A DNA stretch of 64,000 nucleotides. It comes from Candidatus Gastranaerophilales bacterium. GTDB taxonomy: Bacteria; Cyanobacteriota; Vampirovibrionia; Gastranaerophilales; Gastranaerophilaceae. This document shows, one piece after another, positions 7,893 through 16,228 of this stretch (its first letter is position 1; every line of letters starts with the position of its first letter). The notes beneath the pieces are model-generated. The model was not told the origin of the DNA. It saw only the letters and a program-made list of their open reading frames with translations, and did not search any database. The stretch is from the NCBI GenBank assembly GCA_028693235.1, contig JAQUVW010000001.1:1-64000 (forward strand), in the 5' to 3' direction. The translations under genes and the position numbers were made by a program.

Positions 7893-9521
7893 CTATTGTT
7901 TTACCGGTTCTTTGTATAAAAGTTCACGTTTCTTTTTCATTTCAGGATTTTTTAAATAGTCTTCATACCTGTCCATTGAATAAATCCAACCGTTTGGTGA
8001 AATTTCAACTATTCTGTCCGCTACAGTTTGTATAAATTGGTAATCTTGAGAAGTAAATAAAATTGTACCGTTAAAATCCATCAAAGAATTGTTCAAGGAA
8101 GTAATTGATTCCAAATCCAAATGGTTTGTGGGTTCGTCAAAAATCAAGACATTGGCTTCAGCGAGCATCATTTTTGCAAGCATGCAACGAACTTTTTCGC
8201 CACCAGAGAGTACAGTGCAGTTTTTTTCAGCTTCTTCACCAGTGAATAACATTCTGCCGAGATAACCTCTTAAAAAGCTGGAGTGTTGGTCTGGTGAATA
8301 TTGAGCAAGCCACTTAATAAGGGTAGCATCTTCTCCGAAATATTTAGTGTTATCTTTAGGATAATATGCTTTTGTAGCAGTTACTCCCCAGTGAATTTCG
8401 CCAGAATCCGGTTCTATTTCGCCGGCTAAAATTTGGAACAGAGTTGTAACAATATTCGGGTCTTTTGAAATAAAAGCAATTTTGTTACCTTGGCTGACTT
8501 CAAGTGAGAAATTTTTGATAATTTTTTCACCATCGACAGTTTTTGTTAAATTTTTAATATTTAAAACATCTTTGCCGGGCATTTTGACGTAGTTAAATCT
8601 AATCCGGGGGTATTGTCTGGAAGAAGGTTTTATGTCCTCAAGTGATAATTTGTCGAGCATATTTTTTCTCGATGTTGCTTGAGCCGCTTTAGATGCGTTG
8701 GCACTAAATCTTGCGATAAAAGTTTTTAATTCTTCCATTTTTTCTTCAGTTTTACGGTTCAATTCTTCTTTTTGTCTTTTTATTAATTGACTTGCCTGAG
8801 ACCAAAAACTATAGTTACCGGCATAAAGCTGTATATTGTTATAGTCGATATCAGCCATGTGAGTACATACTTTATCTAAGAATTTTCTATCATGGGAAAC
8901 GACTATGACAGTATTTGGGAAGTTTATTAAAAATTCCTCAAGCCAGCTGATGGTGTTGATGTCGAGGTGGTTTGTAGGCTCATCGAGCAAGAGGATATCA
9001 GGGCTTGCAAAAAGAGCTTGGGCAAGAAGAACTCTGACTTTTTCACTTCCTGCAAGTTCAGCCATTTTTTGGCTTTGAAGCTCATCAGAGATACCAAGGT
9101 CGCTTAATAAACTTGCAGCCATTGATTCAGCTTGCCATCCGTCAAGTTCTGCGAATTCTGTTTCCAAATCTGCGACTTTAAGCCCGTCTTCATCGTTGAA
9201 ATCAGGTTTTGCGTATAGCTCATCTCTTTCTTTCATAACTTGATAGAGCCTTTTATGTCCCATAATAACGGTGTCTAAAACGGTATATTCGTCAAATTCG
9301 AAGTGGTTTTGTTTCAAAACGGCAATTCTTTGTCCTTTTTGAATATGGACAACTCCTGAAGTAGGCTCCAAGTCACCTGCCAATACTTTTAACAAGGTAC
9401 TTTTTCCTGAACCGTTTGCACCAATAACTCCGTAGCAGTTACCTTTTGCGAATTTTATATTTATATTTTCAAATAAGGTTTGGCTTCCAAATCTTACGGT
9501 TAATTTTTCTGTATTAATCAT
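7893..9521 (-). CDS. ybiT: ABC-F family translation-associated ATPase (YbiT type) with a degenerate second ATP site
   Basis: A 542-residue soluble protein with two ABC domains and the linker characteristic of YbiT (FSANASKAAQATSR near 273-285). ABC-F proteins bind the ribosomal E site and assist translation. Domain 1 has an intact Walker A (GANGSGKS, 34-41), Walker B (LLLDEPTNHLD) and switch His210, but a weakened signature (LAGSEKVR, ~156-163). Domain 2 has an intact signature (LSGGEKVR, ~438-445) and Walker B, but its Walker A is lost (ISKDPNIVTT at 351-360) and its switch His is Gln (SQD, ~491-493). In an ABC pair each site uses Walker A of one half and the signature of the other, so exactly one composite site is intact and one is dead. 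No membrane segments. Confidence 0.92.
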   Translation of the reverse strand: MINTEKLTVRFGSQTLFENINIKFAKGNCYGVIGANGSGKSTLLKVLAGDLEPTSGVVHIQKGQRIAVLKQNHFEFDEYTVLDTVIMGHKRLYQVMKERDELYAKPDFNDEDGLKVADLETEFAELDGWQAESMAASLLSDLGISDELQSQKMAELAGSEKVRVLLAQALFASPDILLLDEPTNHLDINTISWLEEFLINFPNTVIVVSHDRKFLDKVCTHMADIDYNNIQLYAGNYSFWSQASQLIKRQKEELNRKTEEKMEELKTFIARFSANASKAAQATSRKNMLDKLSLEDIKPSSRQYPRIRFNYVKMPGKDVLNIKNLTKTVDGEKIIKNFSLEVSQGNKIAFISKDPNIVTTLFQILAGEIEPDSGEIHWGVTATKAYYPKDNTKYFGEDATLIKWLAQYSPDQHSSFLRGYLGRMLFTGEEAEKNCTVLSGGEKVRCMLAKMMLAEANVLIFDEPTNHLDLESITSLNNSLMDFNGTILFTSQDYQFIQTVADRIVEISPNGWIYSMDRYEDYLKNPEMKKKRELLYKEPVKQ

Positions 9522-9578
9522 AATAATCTTTCATTTCGGCTATAATAATATTATACCGCAAACAAGATGGATAATAAT

Positions 9579-9594
9579 TGTGATTTATGTCACG
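9579..9594. promoter_or_regulatory. Possible CRP-family operator upstream of the pilin-like gene
   Basis: TGTGATTTATGTCACG matches the CRP consensus TGTGA-N6-TCACA at all but the last base. It lies in the 204-bp divergent gap between the ABC-F gene and the pilin-like gene. A TATAAT box at 9656-9661 places its centre roughly 80 bp before the likely start of pilin transcription, a spacing at which CRP-type activators can work. Confidence 0.4.
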
Positions 9595-9725
9595 ATTTGT
9601 AACAAGATTACAGGTTTTTACTATAAATAGCATAGAAATATTTGAAGAGTTTTGTTATAATGATATAAGTTGTCAATTAATAACACGCTGGATTATTTAG
9701 GTTAGAATATTTGAAAGGTTAATTT

Positions 9726-10322
9726 ATGAAAAAAGGTTTTACACTTGCAGAAGTGCTAATTACGCTGGTTATAATAGGAGTTATAGCTGCATTAACTATT
9801 CCTGCTTTGTTGAACAATACAAATAACGAGGAATATCGAACAGCTGGTAAAAAGGCTTATGCTACTTTAAATCAAGCATTGCAACAACATTATGCATTGA
9901 CAGGAGAAGATTGGGACGAATTAAATGATAGGTGCAGCTCAAATTCTTGTCTATATACAGAATTTTTTTCTAAGCGGATGAATATTGTTTCATCAATGAA
10001 TCCGTCTTCTGCCACTGCAGCTACCGGCAATCATTCTTATGATGATGGTGAATTGACAATGTATGGTGCAGATGGTATCGCTTATACATTTGATGGTGGA
10101 AATTGGCTCTATGTTGACGTGAATGGAGACAAAGGTCCTAATCAAGTTTCAATGAGCACAGATGACATTAAAGATGGTGGTTATACTTTTAAAATGGGAC
10201 GTAGTAATACAGCTGACTATGAGGGAATGTCTGTTGTTCCTGATTCATTGACGCAAAAAATACTTTTTGGCGGTGATTATTCAGAAAGTGGTGGCGGTGA
10301 TTATTATGGGGAACCGAGTTAA
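9726..10322 (+). CDS. Type IV pilin/pseudopilin-like protein
   Basis: A 198-residue protein starting MKKGFTLAEVLITLVIIG, a textbook class III signal: prepilin peptidase should cut after Gly4, N-methylate Phe5, and Glu9 is the conserved Glu+5. The hydrophobic helix continues to about residue 30. The head has a Cys pair (CSSNSC), then GADGIAYTFDGG and the acidic loop VDVNGDKGPNQ, which resembles the calcium-binding loop of GspG-type pseudopilins. The Gly/Ser/Tyr-rich tail is short. It stands alone, convergent with rnhB (4-bp overlap); no assembly ATPase, platform protein or prepilin peptidase is in the window. A paralog lies at 53146-53766. Confidence 0.85.
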   Translation: MKKGFTLAEVLITLVIIGVIAALTIPALLNNTNNEEYRTAGKKAYATLNQALQQHYALTGEDWDELNDRCSSNSCLYTEFFSKRMNIVSSMNPSSATAATGNHSYDDGELTMYGADGIAYTFDGGNWLYVDVNGDKGPNQVSMSTDDIKDGGYTFKMGRSNTADYEGMSVVPDSLTQKILFGGDYSESGGGDYYGEPS

Positions 10323-10969
10323 AATAGTTTCATTTGTTCACTTTTTTTAAAATGTTTTTCTAAAAATTTTTTGCGGTGCCACTCAGTGGTGCCGCATTTA
10401 TCTATTGCTTCAAGATGCTTTTTTGTCAGATATCCTTTGTTGTTTTCCCAGTCGTAATCGGGGTGTTCGACTGCCAGCTTTTTCATAAATCTGTCACGTG
10501 AAACTTTTGCAAGAACGCTCGCTGCTGCTATTGAAGCAGATTTTGCGTCCCCTTTTATTATAAATTCTTGAGCTTTATCAAATTGTGGTATTAACTTGTT
10601 TCCATCTATCAAGACAAGTGCTTTGTCGCTTTTTATTTCTTCGAAAACTTTTTCGCATGCACGTTTCATTGATAGTAATGAGGCTTTTAAAATATTCAGT
10701 TTTTCAATTTCTTCTACTGTAGAAAAAGCTATTGAGTAAATTGAGTTTGCTTTTATAATGTCGAAAAGTTCTTCTCTTGTTTTTTCTGAAAGTTGTTTTG
10801 AATCGTTTAGTTTTTCAAAAAGTTTTTTTGTTGTTTGATTTATGTTGTTAAAACATACGGCGGCACTATAAACGGGGCCAGCCCCGGGGCCTCTGCCTGC
10901 TTCATCTGTACCAATTAAAAAGTCAAAATCTTTTTTCTTTTTTTTATCAAATTCAAAAAGTTTATTCAT
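10319..10969 (-). CDS. rnhB: Ribonuclease HII
   Basis: A 216-residue enzyme that cuts RNA in RNA-DNA hybrids, removing misincorporated ribonucleotides and primers. The RNase HII signature GTDEAGRGPGAGPV is near residues 19-32 (acidic Asp-Glu pair). Then LIDGNK supplies the next Asp, and SIAAASVLAKVSRD with the DYDWENNKGY region completes the site. Its start overlaps the end of rbgA by 8 bp, so the two are probably cotranslated. The 3' end overlaps the convergent pilin gene by 4 bp. Confidence 0.95.
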   Translation of the reverse strand: MNKLFEFDKKKKKDFDFLIGTDEAGRGPGAGPVYSAAVCFNNINQTTKKLFEKLNDSKQLSEKTREELFDIIKANSIYSIAFSTVEEIEKLNILKASLLSMKRACEKVFEEIKSDKALVLIDGNKLIPQFDKAQEFIIKGDAKSASIAAASVLAKVSRDRFMKKLAVEHPDYDWENNKGYLTKKHLEAIDKCGTTEWHRKKFLEKHFKKSEQMKLF

Positions 10970-11813
10970 TTTCTTCTATTTTATCTAAGGTTAATTTTCC
11001 TAATCTTCCTTCTCTAAAGTCAAGGAGCATATTTTGAGCAGCTCTTTTGGTATCAGCTTTGCCACCGGAAACTATCCAGTTTCGTTTTAAAGCGATATTT
11101 TCAAGATTTAAAATATCAGCCCCATCAAGCTTGTAATAAGAATTTAATAAATTCGGATATAAATCAGAAATCACTTCGATAAATTTGTCTCCGACACTTT
11201 CTGAGTCATATGCGTTTTCGCCGATTGAGTTTACAAAAGCAAGCTTGTTAGCTTTTTCTTGTTCTTCTTGTTTTAAGGGAATAATTCCTGGAGTATCCAA
11301 CAAATCCAATCTTGGGTTAATTCTGACCCATTGTTGTTGCCTTGTCACGCCTGCTTTTGCACCAGTTTTGGCTTTAGTTTTCTTGATTAATTTATTTATA
11401 ATGCTAGACTTGCCTACATTTGGCATGCCTACTACCATTGCTCTTGCTGCTCTAGGGAGAAGCCCTTTTTGTACAAGTTTTATTATTGCAGGTTGGCTCA
11501 ATTCAATGGCTTTATTGACGATTAAATTCAAGTCTTTAGAGTTATTGGCACTTGTTAAAAGAATTGTTGCACCGGTTTGAGCTTTAATTATTTTTAGCCA
11601 AGCTTTTGTCGGCTCGATATCAGCCAAATCAGATTTGTTTAGCAGAATAAGCCTTGGTTTTTGCCCTACTAAATTGCTTATATCAGGATACATAGAGCTC
11701 AAAGGGATTCTTGCGTCAATAATTTCAATTACAACGTCGACAAGACTCAGTTGTTCTTTAAGTTTTCGCTCAGCTTTAGCTATGTGACCGGGATACCAGT
11801 GAATATGTGTCAT
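10962..11813 (-). CDS. rbgA: Ribosome biogenesis GTPase RbgA/YlqF
   Basis: A 283-residue circularly permuted GTPase that helps assemble the 50S subunit. The order of G motifs is permuted as expected: LNKSD (G4) near 58-62, then GMPNVGKSSI (G1, P-loop) near 128-137, then DTPG (G3) near 174. The N terminus IHWYPGHIAKAERKL is the family hallmark. It lies between rplS and rnhB on the same strand. L19 (rplS), rbgA and rnhB are often grouped, and RbgA acts on late 50S assembly, so the context supports the call. Confidence 0.95.
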   Translation of the reverse strand: MTHIHWYPGHIAKAERKLKEQLSLVDVVIEIIDARIPLSSMYPDISNLVGQKPRLILLNKSDLADIEPTKAWLKIIKAQTGATILLTSANNSKDLNLIVNKAIELSQPAIIKLVQKGLLPRAARAMVVGMPNVGKSSIINKLIKKTKAKTGAKAGVTRQQQWVRINPRLDLLDTPGIIPLKQEEQEKANKLAFVNSIGENAYDSESVGDKFIEVISDLYPNLLNSYYKLDGADILNLENIALKRNWIVSGGKADTKRAAQNMLLDFREGRLGKLTLDKIEENE

Positions 11814-11840
11814 TTGTTTTCCTAACTTTTATTTTATATT

Positions 11841-11872
11841 AAAAGCCATAACCCTTAGAGATTATGGCTTTT
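11841..11872 (-). terminator. Hairpin after rplS
   Basis: Stem AAAAGCCATAA / TTATGGCTTTT. Read on the minus strand it is followed by TTAATATAAAAT. It separates rplS from rbgA and may act as a partial terminator. Confidence 0.5.
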
Positions 11873-11898
11873 ATAAATTATAAATCGGGTAAGCCCAA

Positions 11899-12252
11899 TT
11901 ATTTCTTTTCAATTTTTTCTTTAATACGAGTAGCTTTACCGGAACGTTCTCTCAAGTAGTAAAGTTTAGCACGTTTAACATCACCACGTCTGATGATAGA
12001 GATTTTTTCGATACGAGGAGAAAGAAGCGGGAATACACGTTCAACGCCAACGCCTTGGAAAATTTTTCTAACGGTAATAGTTTTACCGACGCCAAAACCA
12101 CGTTGTTTAATAACAGTACCTTCAAAAGCTTGAGTTCTTTCTTTGTTTCCTTCGATAATTCTTACGAAAACTTTAACGGTATCACCGGGGTTTACGACAG
12201 GCAATTCTTTATTAGAATATTCATCTGCTAATGATTTTACAATAGGGTTCAT
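11899..12252 (-). CDS. rplS: 50S ribosomal protein L19
   Basis: A 117-residue ribosomal protein with the L19 core: [21 protein letters not shown], the [22 protein letters not shown] stretch and the C-terminal [20 protein letters not shown]. Length and motifs are normal. It stands before rbgA and rnhB on the same strand. A hairpin follows the stop. Confidence 0.97.
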   Translation of the reverse strand: MNPIVKSLADEYSNKELPVVNPGDTVKVFVRIIEGNKERTQAFEGTVIKQRGFGVGKTITVRKIFQGVGVERVFPLLSPRIEKISIIRRGDVKRAKLYYLRERSGKATRIKEKIEKK

Positions 12253-12404
12253 TTTTTTATTCCTTCTATATTGATTTAATTACATTTTAAAGGTTGGTTG
12301 AGATTTTTAGATTAGGCATGAAACATCTCATATATCTTATCATTTTATAATAATAATTAAAACATAAAAATTCTTCAACCCCTCGGTAAAAAAACTTTAT
12401 ATAA

Positions 12405-12440
12405 AAAATAGCCCCGAAAAGTAAGTCGTGGAGCCATTTT
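12405..12440 (-). terminator. Probable terminator of the ton operon
   Basis: On the minus strand a hairpin formed by GGCTCCACGA and TCGGGGCT, with bulges, is followed by ATTTTTTAT, about 30 bp after the last exbD stop. Confidence 0.5.
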
Positions 12441-12468
12441 AAATAAAGATATAAAAAATAAAAATAAA

Positions 12469-12855
12469 TTAAATTTCCGTTACTGATATTTCTGTTACGC
12501 CAGCGTTTCTGGCAGAGTCCATAACTTTAACGACGGCACCGTGGGTGGAGTCGGGTTCTGTTTGGATTAAGACGCCGTCAGGGTTTTCAGCTTTTTTGTT
12601 GGCTATTGTATCTTGGAGTTGAGAGGCAGAAACTTCTCTATCGTCGATAAAATAGTGATTTTGATTGTCAACGGTTACGTTAATCATGTGAGCATCTTTG
12701 ACCGATTCAGCCTCTACCATTTCGGGGACTGCAAGATTTAAACCTTGTTGGTCGAGTAATGGAGCTATGACCATCATTATGATTAGCAGAACCAAAAATA
12801 TGTCTGTTAACGGAGTGATGTTAATTTCGTTGAATGAATCTCTTTGTCTTGCCAT
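12469..12855 (-). CDS. exbD: ExbD/TolR-family biopolymer transport protein (second copy)
   Basis: A 128-residue protein. I start it at the ATG at 12855 (MARQRDSFNEIN), which follows a GGAGG/GAGG site and lies 8 bp after the stop of the preceding exbD; an upstream in-frame TTG at 12876 overlaps that gene and is less likely. One TM segment follows the motif INITPLTDIFLVLL, whose Asp is the proton-translocating residue of ExbD/TolR. The periplasmic part is short (about 90 residues). It forms the plug of an ExbB channel that couples proton flow to TonB. It is last in the operon. Confidence 0.9.
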   Translation of the reverse strand: MARQRDSFNEINITPLTDIFLVLLIIMMVIAPLLDQQGLNLAVPEMVEAESVKDAHMINVTVDNQNHYFIDDREVSASQLQDTIANKKAENPDGVLIQTEPDSTHGAVVKVMDSARNAGVTEISVTEI

Positions 12856-12863
12856 AATAACCT

Positions 12864-13394
12864 CTATTCCTCCCAATCCGTTGTATCTGAAGGGATATTG
12901 GTTTGGGGTTCTTCAGAATGTGCGGTTTGTGCTACGGGAACAACCGCTGTTTTTTTGTTGTCATCAAGTTTTTTTTGTTCTTTTTTAGAAAGCGGTTCAC
13001 CTGCAACGATTAGTTTTTTGTAATCAGCAGCTTCAGCTGCTTTCATAATTTTCATAATTTCTGAGTTTTTCACAGCAGTATCAGCTTTAACAACAACTTC
13101 TTTTTTTTCTAAAGTTGGTTTTAATTTTTCCAGTTCATCAGCAAGACTGTCGGGATTGACAGGTGTTGAATTTAGGTAGAAATCGCCGTTTTTGGTGACT
13201 GAAACTGTTGCATTTTTTTGTTCAATACTAACGCCACTGTTTATTTCGGGCACATTAATATTGTTATCAGCAGATTGGAATGTAGGAGCTACAACCATCA
13301 TGATGATTAACAAAACGAGAAAAATATCGGTCAAAGGAGTGATATTAATCTCCGTGAACATTGCGTTTTTACCTTTTGTAGTTTTAAAAGCCAT
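12864..13394 (-). CDS. exbD: ExbD/TolR-family biopolymer transport protein with C-terminal extension
   Basis: A 176-residue protein with the same core as its neighbour: EINITPLTDIFLVLL with the conserved Asp, one TM, then a periplasmic domain. It differs by an extra charged, Thr/Ser-rich tail of about 40 residues (KKEQKKLDDNKKT...SDTTDWEE). The two ExbDs in one operon could form a mixed assembly in one ExbB pentamer or serve different partners. Order is tonB, exbB, exbD, exbD with short gaps, so they are one transcription unit. Confidence 0.9.
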   Translation of the reverse strand: MAFKTTKGKNAMFTEINITPLTDIFLVLLIIMMVVAPTFQSADNNINVPEINSGVSIEQKNATVSVTKNGDFYLNSTPVNPDSLADELEKLKPTLEKKEVVVKADTAVKNSEIMKIMKAAEAADYKKLIVAGEPLSKKEQKKLDDNKKTAVVPVAQTAHSEEPQTNIPSDTTDWEE

Positions 13395-13418
13395 TTTTTT
13401 ACCTGCTTGTGAATTCTT

Positions 13419-14066
13419 TTATAGTGAAATATTTGATTGAGAGTTTAGAGCTACTTCTTCTTCAGAATCAACGAAGCTTAGGAATAGCAATTTAATTAAT
13501 TGGAAGTCATCTTCATATCTTTTTACGATAGATTGGAAGCTGTTGTATAGGATAACAGCCACGATAGCAACACCAAGACCGAAAGCAGTAGCAATCAATG
13601 CAGACCCGATACCTGTTGCAACGGCAGCTGATTGGTTACCTTGAACAGCTAAATCTTGGAAAGTATAAAGGATTCTGACGACAGTACCGAATAAGCCTAA
13701 GAACGGGCAAACACCGCCGATTGTACCTAAAATAGTCAAATGGCTTTCAAGTTTTCTTGTAGCTAAACTAGCCGCAATATCAAAAGAACGAGAGAAACCT
13801 TTTTTTTGTTCAGAAAAAATTCTGACAGCTTCTTCCGTGACTTCTCCGATAACGCCACCGAGTTGAATACTTAGTGCTTGAGCACCTTCAAGTCTTCCTC
13901 TTGCAAGTTCTTTTTGCAATTTAGGTATAAATTGAACGACGTCACGTTTGTTTTTGTTGTAAAAAGCAAATCTGTTAAGTGCGACAGCTATTGTCAAAAT
14001 AGAGCACACAAAGATTGGTGTAAGAACGGGCCAATCCATTTGAATTGATTGAAGTAAAAGATCCAT
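13419..14066 (-). CDS. exbB: ExbB/TolQ/MotA-family proton channel
   Basis: A 215-residue inner-membrane protein with three TM segments: one at about 13-35, and two later (about 120-140 and 155-180). The conserved channel stretch is present (GVCPFLGLFGTVVRIL and ATGIGSALIATAFGLGVAIVA). It should form a pentamer that with ExbD energises TonB. It lies 39 bp after tonB and 24 bp before the first exbD, with all four genes on the minus strand. Confidence 0.93.
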   Translation of the reverse strand: MDLLLQSIQMDWPVLTPIFVCSILTIAVALNRFAFYNKNKRDVVQFIPKLQKELARGRLEGAQALSIQLGGVIGEVTEEAVRIFSEQKKGFSRSFDIAASLATRKLESHLTILGTIGGVCPFLGLFGTVVRILYTFQDLAVQGNQSAAVATGIGSALIATAFGLGVAIVAVILYNSFQSIVKRYEDDFQLIKLLFLSFVDSEEEVALNSQSNISL

Positions 14067-14105
14067 AGTTTTATATCCTCATTTCTATATGTTATTTTAG
14101 TTATC

Positions 14106-15287
14106 TTATCTCATTGAAGCTCCGAATACATTGTAGTCAAATGTAAATTGGATATCGACATTGCTACCTTTGTATTCCGGTGGTAAGGGGCGGAATGGGG
14201 CAGTTAGTTGAACCGCTGAAATTGCGGCTTTGTCAGCTGCTGCCAAACCTGATGATTTGCTTACATGTACGCTTTGTAAACGTCCGTCTCTGGTTATTGT
14301 AAATAGTAATACTACACGTTTGCTTTCGTTACCTTTTGGGGGTTCCCAGTTCATTTTAATTCTACGTTGAAGTTCTCTCATATATGGTCCGAAATCCGGT
14401 TCTCTTACAGCGTCAATACCGGGAGCTCCTTTTGGATTTCCGGGTCCTGGGTTGCCGAGATTACCTCCGCTACCGGTTCCGCCTCTTGAGCCTGAGAATC
14501 TTCCTCCAGAGCCTGCTCCGGTTCCTGAGCCTGTCCCTGATTTAGTCGGGGCAAAGCTTGGGGACGGGTGTCCTGAGCCTGAGCCGTTTCCGCCACGTCC
14601 TGTTGCGTGAGGAGCTGAGGTCAAAGGACCTCCGGATGGAGTTGCAACTCCTGGAATTGCGGATTTTGGTACAGGTATTGTGAAATTGCTTTTTGGTTTA
14701 GCGACAGGTCTTGGAGCTGATGGTTTTGCCGTTGGTCTTGGTGCGAAAAACTCAAAAGCTTTAGATGCAGGAGCCGCTGATTTTACGTGTTTTTGTGTAG
14801 AGTGAGTTTTTGTATTAGTAGTAGCTTTTGTAGGCTGCTTTTTGGTTGGTGCTTTTTTTGCACTTTGAGCAGGAGCCGCATTTTGCGAACGTGTACTTTT
14901 CGCTTTTGGTGCAGGAGCTTGAGGCATAGACACTTTTCTTGTGGGGTCGTGTTTGCCACCTGCTCTTGAGTTTTTGTCAGCTCTAAATTTTGTGTTCTTG
15001 TTGATAGGAGTTGCTTCTTTATTTACAAGTACAAATTCAATATCTTTAGGTTGAGGCTGAGGTTTGTCAAAAACTGTAATTTTTATTCCGAGTAATGTCA
15101 ATATAAAAATCAATAGCCAAGCGAAACCAACAACTGCAGGGTGCAGAATGGTTGATAGAACTATTGATTTTTTAAGTGTGAGTCCTTTAGTTTCTTCTTG
15201 ATTTTGGAACACCGAAGGAATCCGATAATCATCAGATTCTAGAGGTTCATCATCTATGAAGTCATATTTATTCCCAAGTAGTGCCAT
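14106..15287 (-). CDS. tonB: TonB-family energy transducer
   Basis: A 393-residue protein. Unlike most TonBs it has a cytoplasmic stretch of about 45 residues before the single TM (about 46-68); the TM begins SIVLSTILHPAVVGF, which keeps a Ser...His pattern like the proton-coupled TonB helix. A long Pro/Ala/Lys-rich spacer (75-200) and a Gly/Ser-rich stretch (about 215-285) should span the periplasm. The C-terminal 90 residues form the TonB domain (YMRELQRRIKMNWEPP, VVLLFTITRDGRL, AAISAVQLTAPFRPLPP). It would pull on outer-membrane receptors; none is encoded in this window. It is the first gene of the tonB-exbB-exbD-exbD operon. Confidence 0.93.
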   Translation of the reverse strand: MALLGNKYDFIDDEPLESDDYRIPSVFQNQEETKGLTLKKSIVLSTILHPAVVGFAWLLIFILTLLGIKITVFDKPQPQPKDIEFVLVNKEATPINKNTKFRADKNSRAGGKHDPTRKVSMPQAPAPKAKSTRSQNAAPAQSAKKAPTKKQPTKATTNTKTHSTQKHVKSAAPASKAFEFFAPRPTAKPSAPRPVAKPKSNFTIPVPKSAIPGVATPSGGPLTSAPHATGRGGNGSGSGHPSPSFAPTKSGTGSGTGAGSGGRFSGSRGGTGSGGNLGNPGPGNPKGAPGIDAVREPDFGPYMRELQRRIKMNWEPPKGNESKRVVLLFTITRDGRLQSVHVSKSSGLAAADKAAISAVQLTAPFRPLPPEYKGSNVDIQFTFDYNVFGASMR

Positions 15288-15360
15288 TTTTCCCCAAGTT
15301 TCTTTTTTCTCCCAATTATTTTAGCAAAAAACATTTACTAAAACAAATCGCCTACTTTAC

Positions 15361-16122
15361 TTAATATTTAGCACTAGGAGATACTGTAATCGGTTGGTCG
15401 ATTACAATATCAATCTTAGAATTTGCCGGAATATTAATATCAATACCTTTGTCGATTACTGATTTGCCGAGCCCTAAGCCACCGCCGAGAGCTGTGCCAT
15501 AGATAGCTCCCAATCCCACAGAACCTTGAGCCATTGCACCCATTGCGGTACCTAAAACCGCACCACTGGCAGCACCAATTCCTATATCTTTAACGTAGTC
15601 TTTAGTTGTATCTTTTGCAGTTGCAGCTTTCAAAATGCCGGTTCCATCAGAGGTTCTAATGACGCCTGATATCGGAATCATTTGACCTTGAGGTGTGTAA
15701 ATATTGGTAAATCTAATTTTTATTTGGCCGTTTTTGCCCGCCAATCCTGCTTTTTTGAGCAATATTACATTTCCGCTCACTTGACTACCGGCTGGAGCGA
15801 TTAGTTTTCCGTTGTAGTAAAAATTACTTGGCAAAGACATTGTTACACCTTGTCCAAGACTGAGAGCGGTAGTGCTTATTTCAGAGCTTGTTGTTGCTGC
15901 AAATGAAGTTCCCGCCGGAACCATTGTAACGCTACCCTTTAACGGAGCGGCAAATGATTGAGGGACGGAATACTCACTTGAATATCCTTCGTAATTATTG
16001 TACTGAGCTTGAGGAGTTGCTGATTCAAATTGAAAATTCGGATTCGTTTTTGTTGCAGCAAAAGATACATTGGATAATAACATCCCTGCAACAATAATAA
16101 TTGTTAATGTTCTTTTGTTCAT
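15361..16122 (-). CDS. Exported protein with possible VirB10/TrbI-like beta-barrel domain and glycine zipper
   Basis: A 253-residue protein with a clear signal peptide (1-22, ending NVSFA). The middle part has the rhythm of the TrbI/VirB10 C-terminal barrel: LIAPAGSQVSGNV, then IKIRFTNIYTPQG, then ISGVIRTSDGTG. A Gly/Ala-rich zipper follows (about 180-215, GAASGAVLGTAMGAMAQG), then IDINIPANSKIDIVIDQPITV. Two other proteins here, at 16229-16774 and 34387-35664, show the same pattern. I infer a periplasmic or outer-membrane envelope protein. No conjugation or type IV secretion genes are nearby, so it is probably not a secretion-channel part. The AGGAGGTCC ribosome site is good. Confidence 0.6.
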   Translation of the reverse strand: MNKRTLTIIIVAGMLLSNVSFAATKTNPNFQFESATPQAQYNNYEGYSSEYSVPQSFAAPLKGSVTMVPAGTSFAATTSSEISTTALSLGQGVTMSLPSNFYYNGKLIAPAGSQVSGNVILLKKAGLAGKNGQIKIRFTNIYTPQGQMIPISGVIRTSDGTGILKAATAKDTTKDYVKDIGIGAASGAVLGTAMGAMAQGSVGLGAIYGTALGGGLGLGKSVIDKGIDINIPANSKIDIVIDQPITVSPSAKY

Positions 16123-16228
16123 ATAGGACCTCCTTTTGCTTTGTGTATGATAAATGCCTAATATTTTAATAGTATTATATATGTTTTTTGTGAAAATACA
16201 ATCACGAAGATTATAACGATAAGTTATA

